Of a stretch of DNA of 64,000 nucleotides, positions 1 to 8,985 are shown in pieces (within the stretch, counting starts at the first letter, position 1; every line of letters begins with the position of its first letter). This DNA comes from Sulfurimonas sp. Its GTDB lineage: Bacteria > Campylobacterota > Campylobacteria > Campylobacterales > Sulfurimonadaceae. The notes beneath the pieces were generated by a model. That model saw nothing but the letters and a program-made list of their open reading frames with translations, did no database searches and had not been told where the DNA came from. The stretch covers positions 1 through 64,000 of the forward strand of contig NZ_JAQVKP010000001.1 in the NCBI RefSeq assembly GCF_028694605.1, written 5' to 3'. Both the position numbers and the translations under genes were made by a program.

Positions 1-1
1 A

Positions 2-121
2 ATCCTTACCAACATAGCCAATATCCATAAAAATCTCAAGACTTCAAAGGAATTACAACATCTTGTCGCTGTTATCGGTGCTTACACCAAAAAAGAGCTG
101 GGTTTTATGTGCGAAAGTTGA
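2..121 (+). CDS. 3' end of an unidentified CDS entering from the left edge (partial)
   Basis: Open frame from base 2 to TGA at 119-121 (ILTNIANIHKNLKTSKELQHLVAVIGAYTKKELGFMCES*); overlaps the end of the convergent helicase ORF. Confidence 0.35.
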   Translation: MLTNIANIHKNLKTSKELQHLVAVIGAYTKKELGFMCES

Positions 122-1836
122 GTAATAGTATTTCTTCTACCAAATAGATTTTTTACAAATATTAAAAATGATGATTTATTTATCTCAAGTATAGTGTCGT
201 TTATTTTTTTATATAAACTATCAAATAAATTTTTATTTTCTTGTATCTCCTCCATGTTAAATTCATTTGACAGTTTAATGATTTTAATTTTATTTAGTTT
301 GTAAAATTCTACTCTTTCTGATATCTCAGAGTCTATAGATATATTTCTATAATCATTTATATCATTATCAAATTTTTCATAAAATATACTACTCTTATAA
401 TTTTCAATTTGTAATAGCTTTGCGTATTCATCCTTTGCAAATTGTTTAAACTTAGCTATTTGATTTATTTTGCCAGATATATCTTGTTCAAAAACTTTTA
501 TACCATCCTCTAGCTTTTCTATACTTTGTTTAGTATCTTCAATTTTTTGTTTTAAAAGATTATACGATTTTAATGAATTATCAATATCTTCACTAAGATT
601 AGAAATTTCATTAACCAATTCGTTGATACGATTATTGTCATGAATACTGGTATCGGCTTTTATTTTTGATATAGTTTCTTGAAGTCTATTTAGTGATTGA
701 TTCTTTTTATTATCATTTCCCCAAATAAAATATAGCCAACTATATTCTTGAAACTCTTTTGCAAAAGCATCACACACATTATCTACAGCTTTATTGCTGG
801 TACTTGTTATTAGCATTAGATTATCAAAATCTTTATTATCAATAATTGCCAATGCTCTTTTAACAATCCTATTTGCTATGATTGACAGAAGAAGTGTTGT
901 TTTTCCTGTTCCCGGTGCTCCTTGAACTGCTACAAGATTCTCTTCTCTTTCAATCTTTTGCATAACTTTTGCTTGTCCAAGTGCAAGTGGATGTTCTCCA
1001 AAAGAGCCTTTGTAAAAATAGGCTATATCTTCATTTTCATAGATTAATGGTTTACCAAAAAGATACTCTTGAACTAGTGTATTTTGAGACAAAATCTCTG
1101 TAGCATTATCTTTTTTATGGTTTAAATCGTTATATATTCGCACGGTATAATCTTCAGCATCAAGTTTAGATAGTATAAAATCAGGCATATTTTCTGTTTT
1201 GTGAACAACCAAATCACTACCAATATCAGATAACTTTTTTTCAATCCACTCAGATACAAAAGAAATTGCTTCTAAAAATCCTTTTGTTCTTAAGTTCGTA
1301 TTTGTTAATTTAGATAAAAACTCTATTATATTTTCACCGTCAACAATATCGTTTTCATCTATTAAAAGTTCATTTACCAAAAAGCTTTTAAAAATACTAA
1401 ATGTAGCTATGTCAGAAATAGCATCAATTTTTAAATTTGTTCCACTCAATTTAAAATTTTTTAATGGTATTGATAAAATAGGATAGATGTATCTTGCATT
1501 TTTATTGTTTAAAAAATCATTACTATTTGAACCTATCAGTAAAGCAGAAAAATATATACTATCATCGATTTCATCTTTTTTTAAAAATTTTTCTTTTTCT
1601 TCCGCTGGTAAAGTTAAAAAATAAAAATATTTTGACAACTCTTTAAAAGTATCATATTGTTTATTTGTTAAGCTAATTGATAAAAAATTATTTGCATCAT
1701 CAATTTGACTGTAATTTACAAACTGCTCATTTTTTAAAGCTTTTCCATTTTTTTTGTCAATTCTAAGTTTATTAGATTTTTCCAAATCCATAAAAGTTAG
1801 CCAATTTTTTAAAATTTTTCTTATTTTATTTTTCAT
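82..1836 (-). pseudogene. Truncated SF1 (Upf1-like) helicase/ATPase
   Basis: Walker A AVQGAPGTGKTTLL and motif Ia-like STSNKAVDNV, followed by coiled coil; ends before any Walker B or later helicase motifs. Confidence 0.6.
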
Positions 1837-1867
1837 TACACTTCTTACTTTCTAAATTCTACATAAA

Positions 1868-2293
1868 TCAAACTGCTGATTTTGCATCTTCTGATAATAT
1901 GCCGTTTGTTTCTTTAGCTTTTTTCTTAGCTTTAATAGCGGCTATTTTTAGTTCATGATAAAAGATTTCTTGCTCATCTTTATCAAGAGTTCTATAATCC
2001 TCCCATATCTCAATTTCTTTTTCTGAGATATGAGAATTTATTTTATTTGAAATAGAAATCTTATTTTTTTCTATATTATCTTGCAGCATCTCACCTCTGC
2101 CAGTAAGTAGCCAATCAAAAGATATATTAAACATTTGATTAATTTTTAAAACTATTGGTATCGGAATATCTCTTTTGTTTTTACTATAGTTTATATATCC
2201 CTGTGGTGTTATTTCAAGTATTTCAGCAAAAGACTTGCCTGTCATAGCGAGGCTTGTCCGAATTTTCTCTAATCTTTCACCAATTGATGACAT
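1868..2293 (-). CDS. XRE/CI-like transcriptional repressor
   Basis: N-terminal HTH (IGERLEKIRTSLAMTGKSFAEILEITPQGYINYSKNKRDIPI); likely start MSSIG with RBS; divergent from the element operon. Confidence 0.75.
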   Translation of the reverse strand: MSSIGERLEKIRTSLAMTGKSFAEILEITPQGYINYSKNKRDIPIPIVLKINQMFNISFDWLLTGRGEMLQDNIEKNKISISNKINSHISEKEIEIWEDYRTLDKDEQEIFYHELKIAAIKAKKKAKETNGILSEDAKSAV

Positions 2294-2337
2294 ATTTTCT
2301 CCAAATATACATTTGTTTAATATCCACACTTAAATAC

Positions 2338-2367
2338 TTGACATTTATTAAACAATTGTTTTATAAT
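2338..2367 (+). promoter_or_regulatory. Sigma70-type promoter TTGACA-N18-TATAAT with AAACAATTGTTT palindrome in the spacer
   Basis: TTGACA 2338-2343, TATAAT 2362-2367, palindrome 2350-2361, next to the CI-like gene. Confidence 0.65.
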
Positions 2368-2534
2368 GCTTTATTAGTTATGTATTTCTATAGATTTCTA
2401 TAGAAACTAATCTTTTATTTTAGCGAAAAATAGGTTGATGTTTGCAAAAGCATATTTGACTGCGGTTTTTGTTTTAAAGTGTTCTTATGTCTTGCTCTTT
2501 CTACATAAGAATACTTTAGAGTAAAAACTCTAAA

Positions 2535-2550
2535 TTTTCCCGCGGGAAAA
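2535..2550. promoter_or_regulatory. Palindrome TTTTCCCGCGGGAAAA
   Basis: Perfect 16-bp dyad; core repeated at 5819-5832. Confidence 0.6.
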
Positions 2551-2559
2551 AGTTATTTG

Positions 2560-2578
2560 AAAATTTATTGTTGAAGTA
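2560..2578. repeat. Left arm of 19-bp inverted repeat AAAATTTATTGTTGAAGTA
   Basis: Exact reverse complement at 2921-2939. Confidence 0.8.
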
Positions 2579-2610
2579 TTGAGGATGAAAGTATAAAAAA
2601 AGGAGACTTG

Positions 2611-2787
2611 ATGATATACAAAAGCTACGGTGAAGTAATAGCGGCAGCAAGGGAAGCTTTTCGCAATGAAAAAAGAAATAAAAAACAGTATGAAGAGTTC
2701 AAAACTAAAGTGCAGCCTAAAATGATTGGTTTTATTGACGGGATGAGAGCTTTAGGGAGCTTTAACAAAGTTAGGATTAGCGCATGA
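2611..2787 (+). CDS. Small hypothetical protein of the element
   Basis: 58-aa ORF with AGGAG upstream (MIYKSYGEVIAAAREAFRNEKRNKKQYEEF...). Confidence 0.55.
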   Translation: MIYKSYGEVIAAAREAFRNEKRNKKQYEEFKTKVQPKMIGFIDGMRALGSFNKVRISA

Positions 2788-2903
2788 AGTATAAACAGTT
2801 TCAATTCCTCGTAAGTTTAGCGGCTGACCAAGGAATCAAAACAATGGGTGAATTTAAAAAATTCGTTAAAAATTATAGTGCAAATAATATTAATTGCAAC
2901 TAA
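2784..2903 (+). CDS. Very small hypothetical protein, overlaps the previous stop
   Basis: 39-aa ORF MKYKQFQFLVSLAADQGIKTMGEFKKFVKNYSANNINCN with ATGA overlap. Confidence 0.4.
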   Translation: MKYKQFQFLVSLAADQGIKTMGEFKKFVKNYSANNINCN

Positions 2904-2920
2904 AAACTAAACATCTCAAC

Positions 2921-2939
2921 TACTTCAACAATAAATTTT
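2921..2939. repeat. Right arm of 19-bp inverted repeat
   Basis: TACTTCAACAATAAATTTT, reverse complement of 2560-2578. Confidence 0.8.
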
Positions 2940-2955
2940 TAAAAGAGGATAAAAG

Positions 2956-3261
2956 ATGAAAATACCAGCAACATTACACAAACTAAACATCACTTTGGAT
3001 GCAGAGCTTTTAAAAGAGATAGAGACATCACAAAGTCAAGACGAGCTTATCGAAAAGCTCTTAACAATCGTTGCCAATCGTCCTAAACTTCACTCAAAAG
3101 AAGATGTTATGAGATTGACAAGCATACCAAAACAGCGGTTTGAACACCTCGTGCGTGAAAATAAAATTCCTCACATCTATATCAATAACAAAATTAGACT
3201 ATTTGATATTGATGAAGTGTATGAGTATCTTAACAAAAATTGCAAAGTAGGTGTAGCATGA
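2956..3261 (+). CDS. Helix-turn-helix (excisionase/MerR-like) DNA-binding protein
   Basis: HSKEDVMRLTSIPKQRFEHLVRENKIPHIYINNKIRLFDIDEVYEYL pattern. Confidence 0.6.
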   Translation: MKIPATLHKLNITLDAELLKEIETSQSQDELIEKLLTIVANRPKLHSKEDVMRLTSIPKQRFEHLVRENKIPHIYINNKIRLFDIDEVYEYLNKNCKVGVA

Positions 3262-3812
3262 ACTGGAACTGGCAAGAAGCTCTATCTATAAAATACAGCA
3301 GAGATGAGATCTTAAAAGATTTACTAAAAGATCAATCTCTCTTATTTGAATTGGCAAAAGAAGATGTCGCAAAAATATTGCAAAAAACAAACTATAACTA
3401 TATAGTCAGAAAGCTACACTACAACGAGATCTATGCTCTTGGGCTTGAAGTAACAAAAAAGCAAGTTGAGAAGATTTTAGAACGAAAAAAGGGATTTTTG
3501 TTTTGTAAAGATGCAAATTGCACTTTTGAAAACTTAACGCTTGTAAGAAAGATAGTTCAACGCATAGCAAACAACATCAAAAACCTATTTGACGAGCGAT
3601 ATGAAACTTGTATCAAGGAGAACTTGAAAACAAAATACATAGAAAACAATGAAGAGGGGTCTTATGATGATTATCTAACAACAATGATACTAGAAGAAGA
3701 AGCTGAAGAAATCTCAAGCAAAAGAACTAAAGAACATAACAGCTATGTAGAGTATATGCAAGAAATCATAAAAGTTGATAGTAATGGACAAACATTACTA
3801 TCATTTTGCTAA
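3258..3812 (+). CDS. Hypothetical protein of the element
   Basis: Start MNWNWQEAL overlaps the upstream stop (ATGA). Confidence 0.6.
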   Translation: MNWNWQEALSIKYSRDEILKDLLKDQSLLFELAKEDVAKILQKTNYNYIVRKLHYNEIYALGLEVTKKQVEKILERKKGFLFCKDANCTFENLTLVRKIVQRIANNIKNLFDERYETCIKENLKTKYIENNEEGSYDDYLTTMILEEEAEEISSKRTKEHNSYVEYMQEIIKVDSNGQTLLSFC

Positions 3813-3815
3813 GGA

Positions 3816-3920
3816 TTAAATAATGTCAGCTATTTTCCAGTGCTTTTTAACTGCTAAATACCCAATTACAGCAGCTAACATAAAGCCAATCGGCACTACT
3901 AAAACACCTATGTTATCCAT
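3816..3920 (-). CDS. Small single-TM protein
   Basis: 34 aa MDNIGVLVVPIGFMLAAVIGYLAVKKHWKIADII; start overlaps the stop of the next minus-strand ORF. Confidence 0.4.
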   Translation of the reverse strand: MDNIGVLVVPIGFMLAAVIGYLAVKKHWKIADII

Positions 3921-4167
3921 TTTTCATGTCCTCCAAAGCCCTTATATAAGTATTCAATTTTACATAAGTCACAAATATTGCTATAGATACCAACATAAAT
4001 ACTATAGCAAATACATATCCATAATTACTGTTCTTCTGCAAAAAATTAATTGCATAAGCACCAAATCCACCACCTATTGCAGTCAATATAACAAGTTTCT
4101 TATACAAAGCATCTACAATCTTTGCAATAAGTTCACTCTTTTCTTTATTTTCCAAAATAACTTCCAA
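3913..4167 (-). CDS. Small two-TM membrane protein, antisense to the element operon
   Basis: 84 aa with two hydrophobic helices (LVILTAIGGGFGAYAINFL, YVFAIVFMLVSIAIFVTYV). Confidence 0.5.
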   Translation of the reverse strand: MEVILENKEKSELIAKIVDALYKKLVILTAIGGGFGAYAINFLQKNSNYGYVFAIVFMLVSIAIFVTYVKLNTYIRALEDMKNG

Positions 4168-4178
4168 AAGGCATAATC

Positions 4179-5948
4179 ATGAATGAACAAAATTATAACA
4201 TAAACATAGAAAAAAGCATTTTATGCTCAATTTTTTTTGAGCCACAAACATTACAAGATATTTCCAAAGTACTACATGTAGAAGATTTTTATCTTCCGCC
4301 GCATCAGCTTATCTATGATGCAATGCTTAAACTAAACAAACAAGATCTGCCTATAGATGAAGAGTTCATCAAGCGCAAGTTTCCTAAAGTAGACGATGAT
4401 GCCATGTTGCAGATTTTAGCGGCTAATGCTATCTCGCAAGCAAGTCTTTTCTCATATGTTAAAGAGCTTAAAAAAGACAGTATTGCAAGGCAAATACACC
4501 TTACTTCTCTTGAGCTGCAGCAAGGGTTTGATACTAAGCTGATAGACAAGCTTAACTTACTCAAAGAAGAGCTTGAGAGTGTTGATGGATTTACTAAGCT
4601 TAAAAAAGATAGCTTCAACAATATTTTTGATAAATTTGACATCGATTTTGAAAAAGTCGAAAATGTTAAGTTTGAATATTTGATGGATAACTTTTTAGTT
4701 AAAAATGAAATTACGATGATTTCAGCTCGTCCCGGAACAGGTAAGAGTTTGCTATCTGTTGCAGTGTCAAATATGCTGCTTATTTACAAAACGATAGAGC
4801 AGGTCTTTTATATAGACGGCGACAATAGTATTTCAACACTAAAAGATAGGAACATCCATCATCTAAAAAAACAACATGGTACAAAGTTTAGATACTTTGT
4901 AGGACTTGGCAAAAGTGAACTTTGGCAAATCATAAACACTCTTAAAAAGATGGATTTGTCGGATGCGTTGATAGTTTTTGACAGTATCAAAAACTTTATC
5001 AACGGTGATAGAGATAAAAACAAAGATGTATCACCGGTGATGGAGATACTAAGAACACTTAGAAATAACGGTGCTACCGTAGTATTTCTTCATCATCAAA
5101 ACAAAGCTCAAAAAGATTTTACAAGTGATTACGCAGGCTCTAGTGCATTTGAAGAGGATACATCAAATGCATTTACTCTCAAGCGAAACGATGATAAAAA
5201 TGCTTTGATACTAAAACCGTTTAAAGCTAGAGCTGGCGATTTACAAGAGATAGCATTTAGCTATAACGCTCACAATCATACTCTTACAAAACTAGATATA
5301 TCTTATGCAAAACAGACTAAAGAGATGGACGAGATGATAGAAGAGACGATTGAGTTTCTAAAATCATCACGCAATAAACCAATGTGGAGTGAACTATCTA
5401 AAAATCTTACGGATCTTGGGTATGACAAAGAAAAAGCAGCAAAAGTTATAAAAAATAATGAAGACAAACTTTGGAAATTCGAGAGAGGCGACAGAAATAA
5501 TCAAAAACTTTACTCTCTTATAGAAACTTCTACTACTACAAAATCAAAAGTAGTAGAAACAATTTATGAAGATATTGCAAATTCTGCTCCGATAAGTCCG
5601 ACAACTCCGAGAACTCTATTTTTAGGCACTTCCGAGAATTTAGAAATGGATACAAACAGCTCCGATAACTCCGATAAGTCAAAAGATACACTGTATAGTG
5701 AGAATATTGCACCGATAACTCCGAGAACCTTTAAAATAGGGATTTATGAGGGGTTAGATATAGTTTCCGACAAGTCCGAGAACTCCGAGAACCGAAATAT
5801 ACCACCTGCTTCTCAAAATTTCCCGCGGGAAAATATAGATACAGTGACACAATCCATTTTGGCAAATAGTTCTAATAAATTCTTTCTTGATATGAATGAC
5901 ACTGTTCCGATGGGCGCTTTTGAAAAGATAGAAATGCCGACGCTGTAA
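4179..5948 (+). CDS. DnaB N-terminal-like plus AAA_25/RepA-like replication ATPase
   Basis: N-term resembles DnaB (EKSILCSIFFEPQTLQDISKVLHVEDFYLPPHQLIYDAM); Walker A ARPGTGKSLL; DALIVFDSIKNF, HHQNK and AGSSAFEEDTSNAFTL RepA/RecA-like motifs. Confidence 0.75.
   Translation: MNEQNYNINIEKSILCSIFFEPQTLQDISKVLHVEDFYLPPHQLIYDAMLKLNKQDLPIDEEFIKRKFPKVDDDAMLQILAANAISQASLFSYVKELKKDSIARQIHLTSLELQQGFDTKLIDKLNLLKEELESVDGFTKLKKDSFNNIFDKFDIDFEKVENVKFEYLMDNFLVKNEITMISARPGTGKSLLSVAVSNMLLIYKTIEQVFYIDGDNSISTLKDRNIHHLKKQHGTKFRYFVGLGKSELWQIINTLKKMDLSDALIVFDSIKNFINGDRDKNKDVSPVMEILRTLRNNGATVVFLHHQNKAQKDFTSDYAGSSAFEEDTSNAFTLKRNDDKNALILKPFKARAGDLQEIAFSYNAHNHTLTKLDISYAKQTKEMDEMIEETIEFLKSSRNKPMWSELSKNLTDLGYDKEKAAKVIKNNEDKLWKFERGDRNNQKLYSLIETSTTTKSKVVETIYEDIANSAPISPTTPRTLFLGTSENLEMDTNSSDNSDKSKDTLYSENIAPITPRTFKIGIYEGLDIVSDKSENSENRNIPPASQNFPRENIDTVTQSILANSSNKFFLDMNDTVPMGAFEKIEMPTL
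5588..5792 (+). repeat. Iteron-like array: 11 copies of 9-bp TCCGANAAN in five clusters
   Basis: Units at 5588, 5597, 5606, 5631, 5661, 5670, 5711 (A for first T), 5720, 5766, 5775, 5784. Confidence 0.75.
5819..5832. promoter_or_regulatory. Palindrome TTTCCCGCGGGAAA, second copy
   Basis: Same core as 2535-2550; 27 bp after the iteron-like array. Confidence 0.6.
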
Positions 5949-5977
5949 AAATATGAATAATAAATAGGAAGGTTCAA

Positions 5978-6205
5978 ATGAAAAAATACATACAAACTAA
6001 AAATTTACCAACTATATTTGATTTAAGCACTGATTACTTTTGCCAAAGAATGGGAAAAGAATTCATAGAGAAGGTTCACTATTTTATTCCGCCAAACTCA
6101 TCAAAAACCAAAAAAGCGGTACTTTGGGATATTGAAGCTTTAGATAATTGGATCAGAGGTAATCAAATTGATGATGAGCTTAAGTCTTTGCTAGATAGAA
6201 AATAG
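5978..6205 (+). CDS. Small excisionase-like HTH protein
   Basis: 75 aa directly upstream of the integrase; YFCQRMGKEF...VLWDIEALDNWIRG layout. Confidence 0.5.
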   Translation: MKKYIQTKNLPTIFDLSTDYFCQRMGKEFIEKVHYFIPPNSSKTKKAVLWDIEALDNWIRGNQIDDELKSLLDRK

Positions 6206-6214
6206 GTTAAAATT

Positions 6215-7369
6215 ATGTCGTTAATTACAAATGGCACAAAATCCTTTAAAAAAGGAGCAAGAGTGCAAAACATAAAAGCCTCTATAATCAATAGAGAAAA
6301 TAGAAAATATTGGTATGTAATGTACCATGTGTATTTTGAAAACGGCACTGTTAAAAAAGTTGAAGAGAGTTCTAAAGTTTTAAAAACAGAAAAAACTCTT
6401 AAGTATATGCAAACGAAATATCTGCCTGCATGGATTTCTAAAAAACAGAATGAATTATCTTTGCAAAAATTTGAGAGCAAGAAGTTTTCATGTTTTTTTC
6501 AAAAATATCTGATTGAGCATGATACAGATAAAGGTTTTTTAAACAGATTACCAATTTATCGCAAAGTTGTTCAATATTTTGGAGATTTTGAAGTCTCTAA
6601 AATTAATCGGCAGATGGTAAAAGACTTTTTGTTCTCTCTTGGAGATATAAAAAATGATAGCAAAAAGAAATATCTCACTTGTATCAAAGGTGTTTTAGAT
6701 ATTGCACTAGATAGTGAACTGATTTCTAAAAATGTAGCAAAAGATATCATATTTGCAAAAGAAGCCAAAGAAGCTATAAATCCGTTTTCGACTGATGAAA
6801 TATTGCTACTCTTAAAAAATGCAGATGATATGCTTAAGAATTACCTTGGTATTGCATTTTATACAGGCATGCGGAGCGGAGAGATATTGGGACTTATGCA
6901 TGGTGATATTTTATCCAATAAGATATCAGTTAAGCGTTCTATCTCAAGAGGAAACATAACTTCACCTAAAACGATAGGGAGCATAAGAGATATCCCAATG
7001 TTTGAAAGCGTCAAACCGTTTCTGAGAGAACAGATAAAACAAAGTTCTAAGTCTTTATATCTATTCAACCAAAACGGTACAAATATAGATGATATTTCTT
7101 TTTTTAGATATCGCTGGAGAGAGTTGCTAAAAGCTTGCAATATACCTTATAGAACTATCTATAACACCAGGCACACTTTTATAACTGCAATGTTGAATAG
7201 TGGTAAGTTTAAGATTATGGATATCGCTGCGATCGTAGGACATACATCACCGCAAATGATTATGACTAGATATGCAGGGTTTATTAAAGAAAATCATCTG
7301 AAAATTGATACTCATTTAGAAATCTTTAGCGACACTTTTAGCGACAGTTTAAAATTTAAGATTGATTGA
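6215..7369 (+). CDS. Tyrosine site-specific recombinase (integrase)
   Basis: Catalytic patterns TGMRSGEILGL, RHTFIT, VGHTSPQMIMTRYAGF. Confidence 0.92.
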   Translation: MSLITNGTKSFKKGARVQNIKASIINRENRKYWYVMYHVYFENGTVKKVEESSKVLKTEKTLKYMQTKYLPAWISKKQNELSLQKFESKKFSCFFQKYLIEHDTDKGFLNRLPIYRKVVQYFGDFEVSKINRQMVKDFLFSLGDIKNDSKKKYLTCIKGVLDIALDSELISKNVAKDIIFAKEAKEAINPFSTDEILLLLKNADDMLKNYLGIAFYTGMRSGEILGLMHGDILSNKISVKRSISRGNITSPKTIGSIRDIPMFESVKPFLREQIKQSSKSLYLFNQNGTNIDDISFFRYRWRELLKACNIPYRTIYNTRHTFITAMLNSGKFKIMDIAAIVGHTSPQMIMTRYAGFIKENHLKIDTHLEIFSDTFSDSLKFKID

Positions 7370-7393
7370 CAAGGCTCCAAAAGTGCCTTCTGA

Positions 7394-7483
7394 TGGTGGA
7401 TAGGGAGGGATTTGAACCCTCGGTACGGTTACCCGTACGCATCCTTAGCAGGGATGTGGTATCGGCCACTCACCCACCTATCC
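7394..7483 (-). tRNA. tRNA-Ser(GCT)
   Basis: Minus strand GGATAGG...CATCC-CTGCTAA-GGATG...long variable arm GTACGG/CCGTAC...GAGGG-TTCAAAT-CCCTC...CCTATCC-ACCA. Confidence 0.93.
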
Positions 7484-7611
7484 GTTTGGAGAATGCAATT
7501 ATAGTCATATATAAATAATATAAAGCTTAATAAAAAAATTTTGTAATCTGGACTTGCTTTTTATAAATAAAAATCATAAAATGCCGATAACATAGCTCTA
7601 AAACTTTTGTA

Positions 7612-8253
7612 TTGACTGGGAGGTGGCTACTGAAAACTTTATTGTTTTTGCTATTACCTTTTTTTCTTTTTGCTTCAAGCTATCCGGAGGTGGAGACGTT
7701 TCAGCTTGAAAAACTAGAAAATGGGTCGGACGCAACATCCAAAAACAGGGTTGTTGACTACTTTAAAACATTGGATACTCTTAAGCCTCTTCCCTTGGCG
7801 GAACGTCTTGTGAGAGTAAACTTCTATCTAAATCAGCTTCGTTCACTTCCTGATATTGTTAACTACAAGCAAAATGATTATTGGAGTACTCCAAAGGAAT
7901 TTTTGATTTGTGGGTACGGGGACTGTGAAGATTTCGCTATTATCAAGTATTTTACACTTTTAAAGCTCGGATTTGAAAAGGAGAAGCTCTTTCTTACCAC
8001 CTCAAAGGAGAAGTTTACAGGGCAATCTCATATGGTGCTGAGTTATTTTGAGTCCAAAGAGAAGCCGCCGCTCATACTTGACAATCTAAGTTATAAAGTT
8101 TTAGATTTGTCTCAGAGGGTGGATTTGGAGCCAAAAATATTTACAAATGAAGAGGGGAGTTACAAACTTGATGAGCACAACAACCTAAGCCGTATAGGTG
8201 ATGTGCCTCCTAAATTTAAAGAGCTTCTTCAAAGAGTGGCAAAAGAGGGTTAA
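7612..8253 (+). CDS. Transglutaminase-like cysteine peptidase (BTLCP/LapG-like)
   Basis: Signal peptide; YWSTPKEFLICGYGDCEDFAIIKY and SHMVL motifs; start uncertain. Confidence 0.8.
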   Translation: MTGRWLLKTLLFLLLPFFLFASSYPEVETFQLEKLENGSDATSKNRVVDYFKTLDTLKPLPLAERLVRVNFYLNQLRSLPDIVNYKQNDYWSTPKEFLICGYGDCEDFAIIKYFTLLKLGFEKEKLFLTTSKEKFTGQSHMVLSYFESKEKPPLILDNLSYKVLDLSQRVDLEPKIFTNEEGSYKLDEHNNLSRIGDVPPKFKELLQRVAKEG

Positions 8254-8933
8254 AGCGTTTGTAGAATTTTTTCAACGACCAAAGCAGGGGTGTCCGATTT
8301 GTAAATCGGGCGACCGACTACGATAAAATCGACATCCGCACTCTTTGCGTAAGCAACGTCTGCAACTCTTTGCTGATCTCCCGCATCCTCTCCAAAAGGG
8401 CGGATTCCCGGCGTTAGCGTCATAAAACTTTTATCTGTAACACTCTTTATAGATGCGCTCTCATAAGCAGAGCAGACAACCCCGTCAAGTCCACTCTCAT
8501 AAGCATCTCTTGCAAATTGGTCGGCTTTTTGTGCTATGGCGCTTCCATATACTTCATAAAACTCATCTTCATTAAAAGAGGTAAGAGCAGTAACAGCCAA
8601 AACGATAGGGCGGTTTTCATACTTTTGTAACCTACCCATAACCTCTTGCATGGCACGTTTTCCTGCACTTGCGTGGACGTTGAACATATCTATGCCAAGT
8701 CCCATGATAGACTCCGCCGCATCTGCCATTGTGTTTGGTATGTCATAAAGTTTTAAATCCAAAAATATCTTAAAATCCGGATTTATTTTTTTGATATCTT
8801 TTAAAAACTCTTCACCGTCACGGATGTAAGAACGAAGACCGACTTTTAGCCAGACAGGGTACTCTTTTATTTTATGGATTAAATCCAGATTTTCTTCTTT
8901 TGTAGGTAAATCAAGGGCGACACAAAGCTGCAT
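8250..8933 (-). CDS. pyrF: Orotidine 5'-phosphate decarboxylase
   Basis: LCVALDLPT, FLDLKLYDIPNTM, LTPGIRP, IVVGRPI motifs. Confidence 0.95.
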   Translation of the reverse strand: MQLCVALDLPTKEENLDLIHKIKEYPVWLKVGLRSYIRDGEEFLKDIKKINPDFKIFLDLKLYDIPNTMADAAESIMGLGIDMFNVHASAGKRAMQEVMGRLQKYENRPIVLAVTALTSFNEDEFYEVYGSAIAQKADQFARDAYESGLDGVVCSAYESASIKSVTDKSFMTLTPGIRPFGEDAGDQQRVADVAYAKSADVDFIVVGRPIYKSDTPALVVEKILQTL

Positions 8934-8985
8934 TTTTGGCTCTTTTTATTGGTATTGTAACATTTTTATAACTTGCAAATCGGGC

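Larger units (their letters stand above)
1..7393. mobile_element. Integrative element inserted at tRNA-Ser(GCT); left end not in window
   Basis: Integrase adjacent to tRNA 3' end, excisionase-like gene, RepA-like ATPase, CI-like repressor. Confidence 0.65.

Noticed and set aside
3823-4176. 117-aa plus-strand ORF
   Set aside because: Antisense to two better minus-strand membrane-protein ORFs; Ile/Tyr/Ser-rich composition typical of spurious frames.
4313-4642. 109-aa minus-strand ORF
   Set aside because: Fully antisense to the RepA-like ATPase; serine/leucine-rich shadow ORF.
5588-5792. Interpretation as a protein low-complexity linker or CRISPR array
   Set aside because: Repeat is 9 bp, irregularly clustered and frame-shifted between clusters; no 25-40 bp repeat/spacer structure. 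No CRISPR array seen anywhere in the window.
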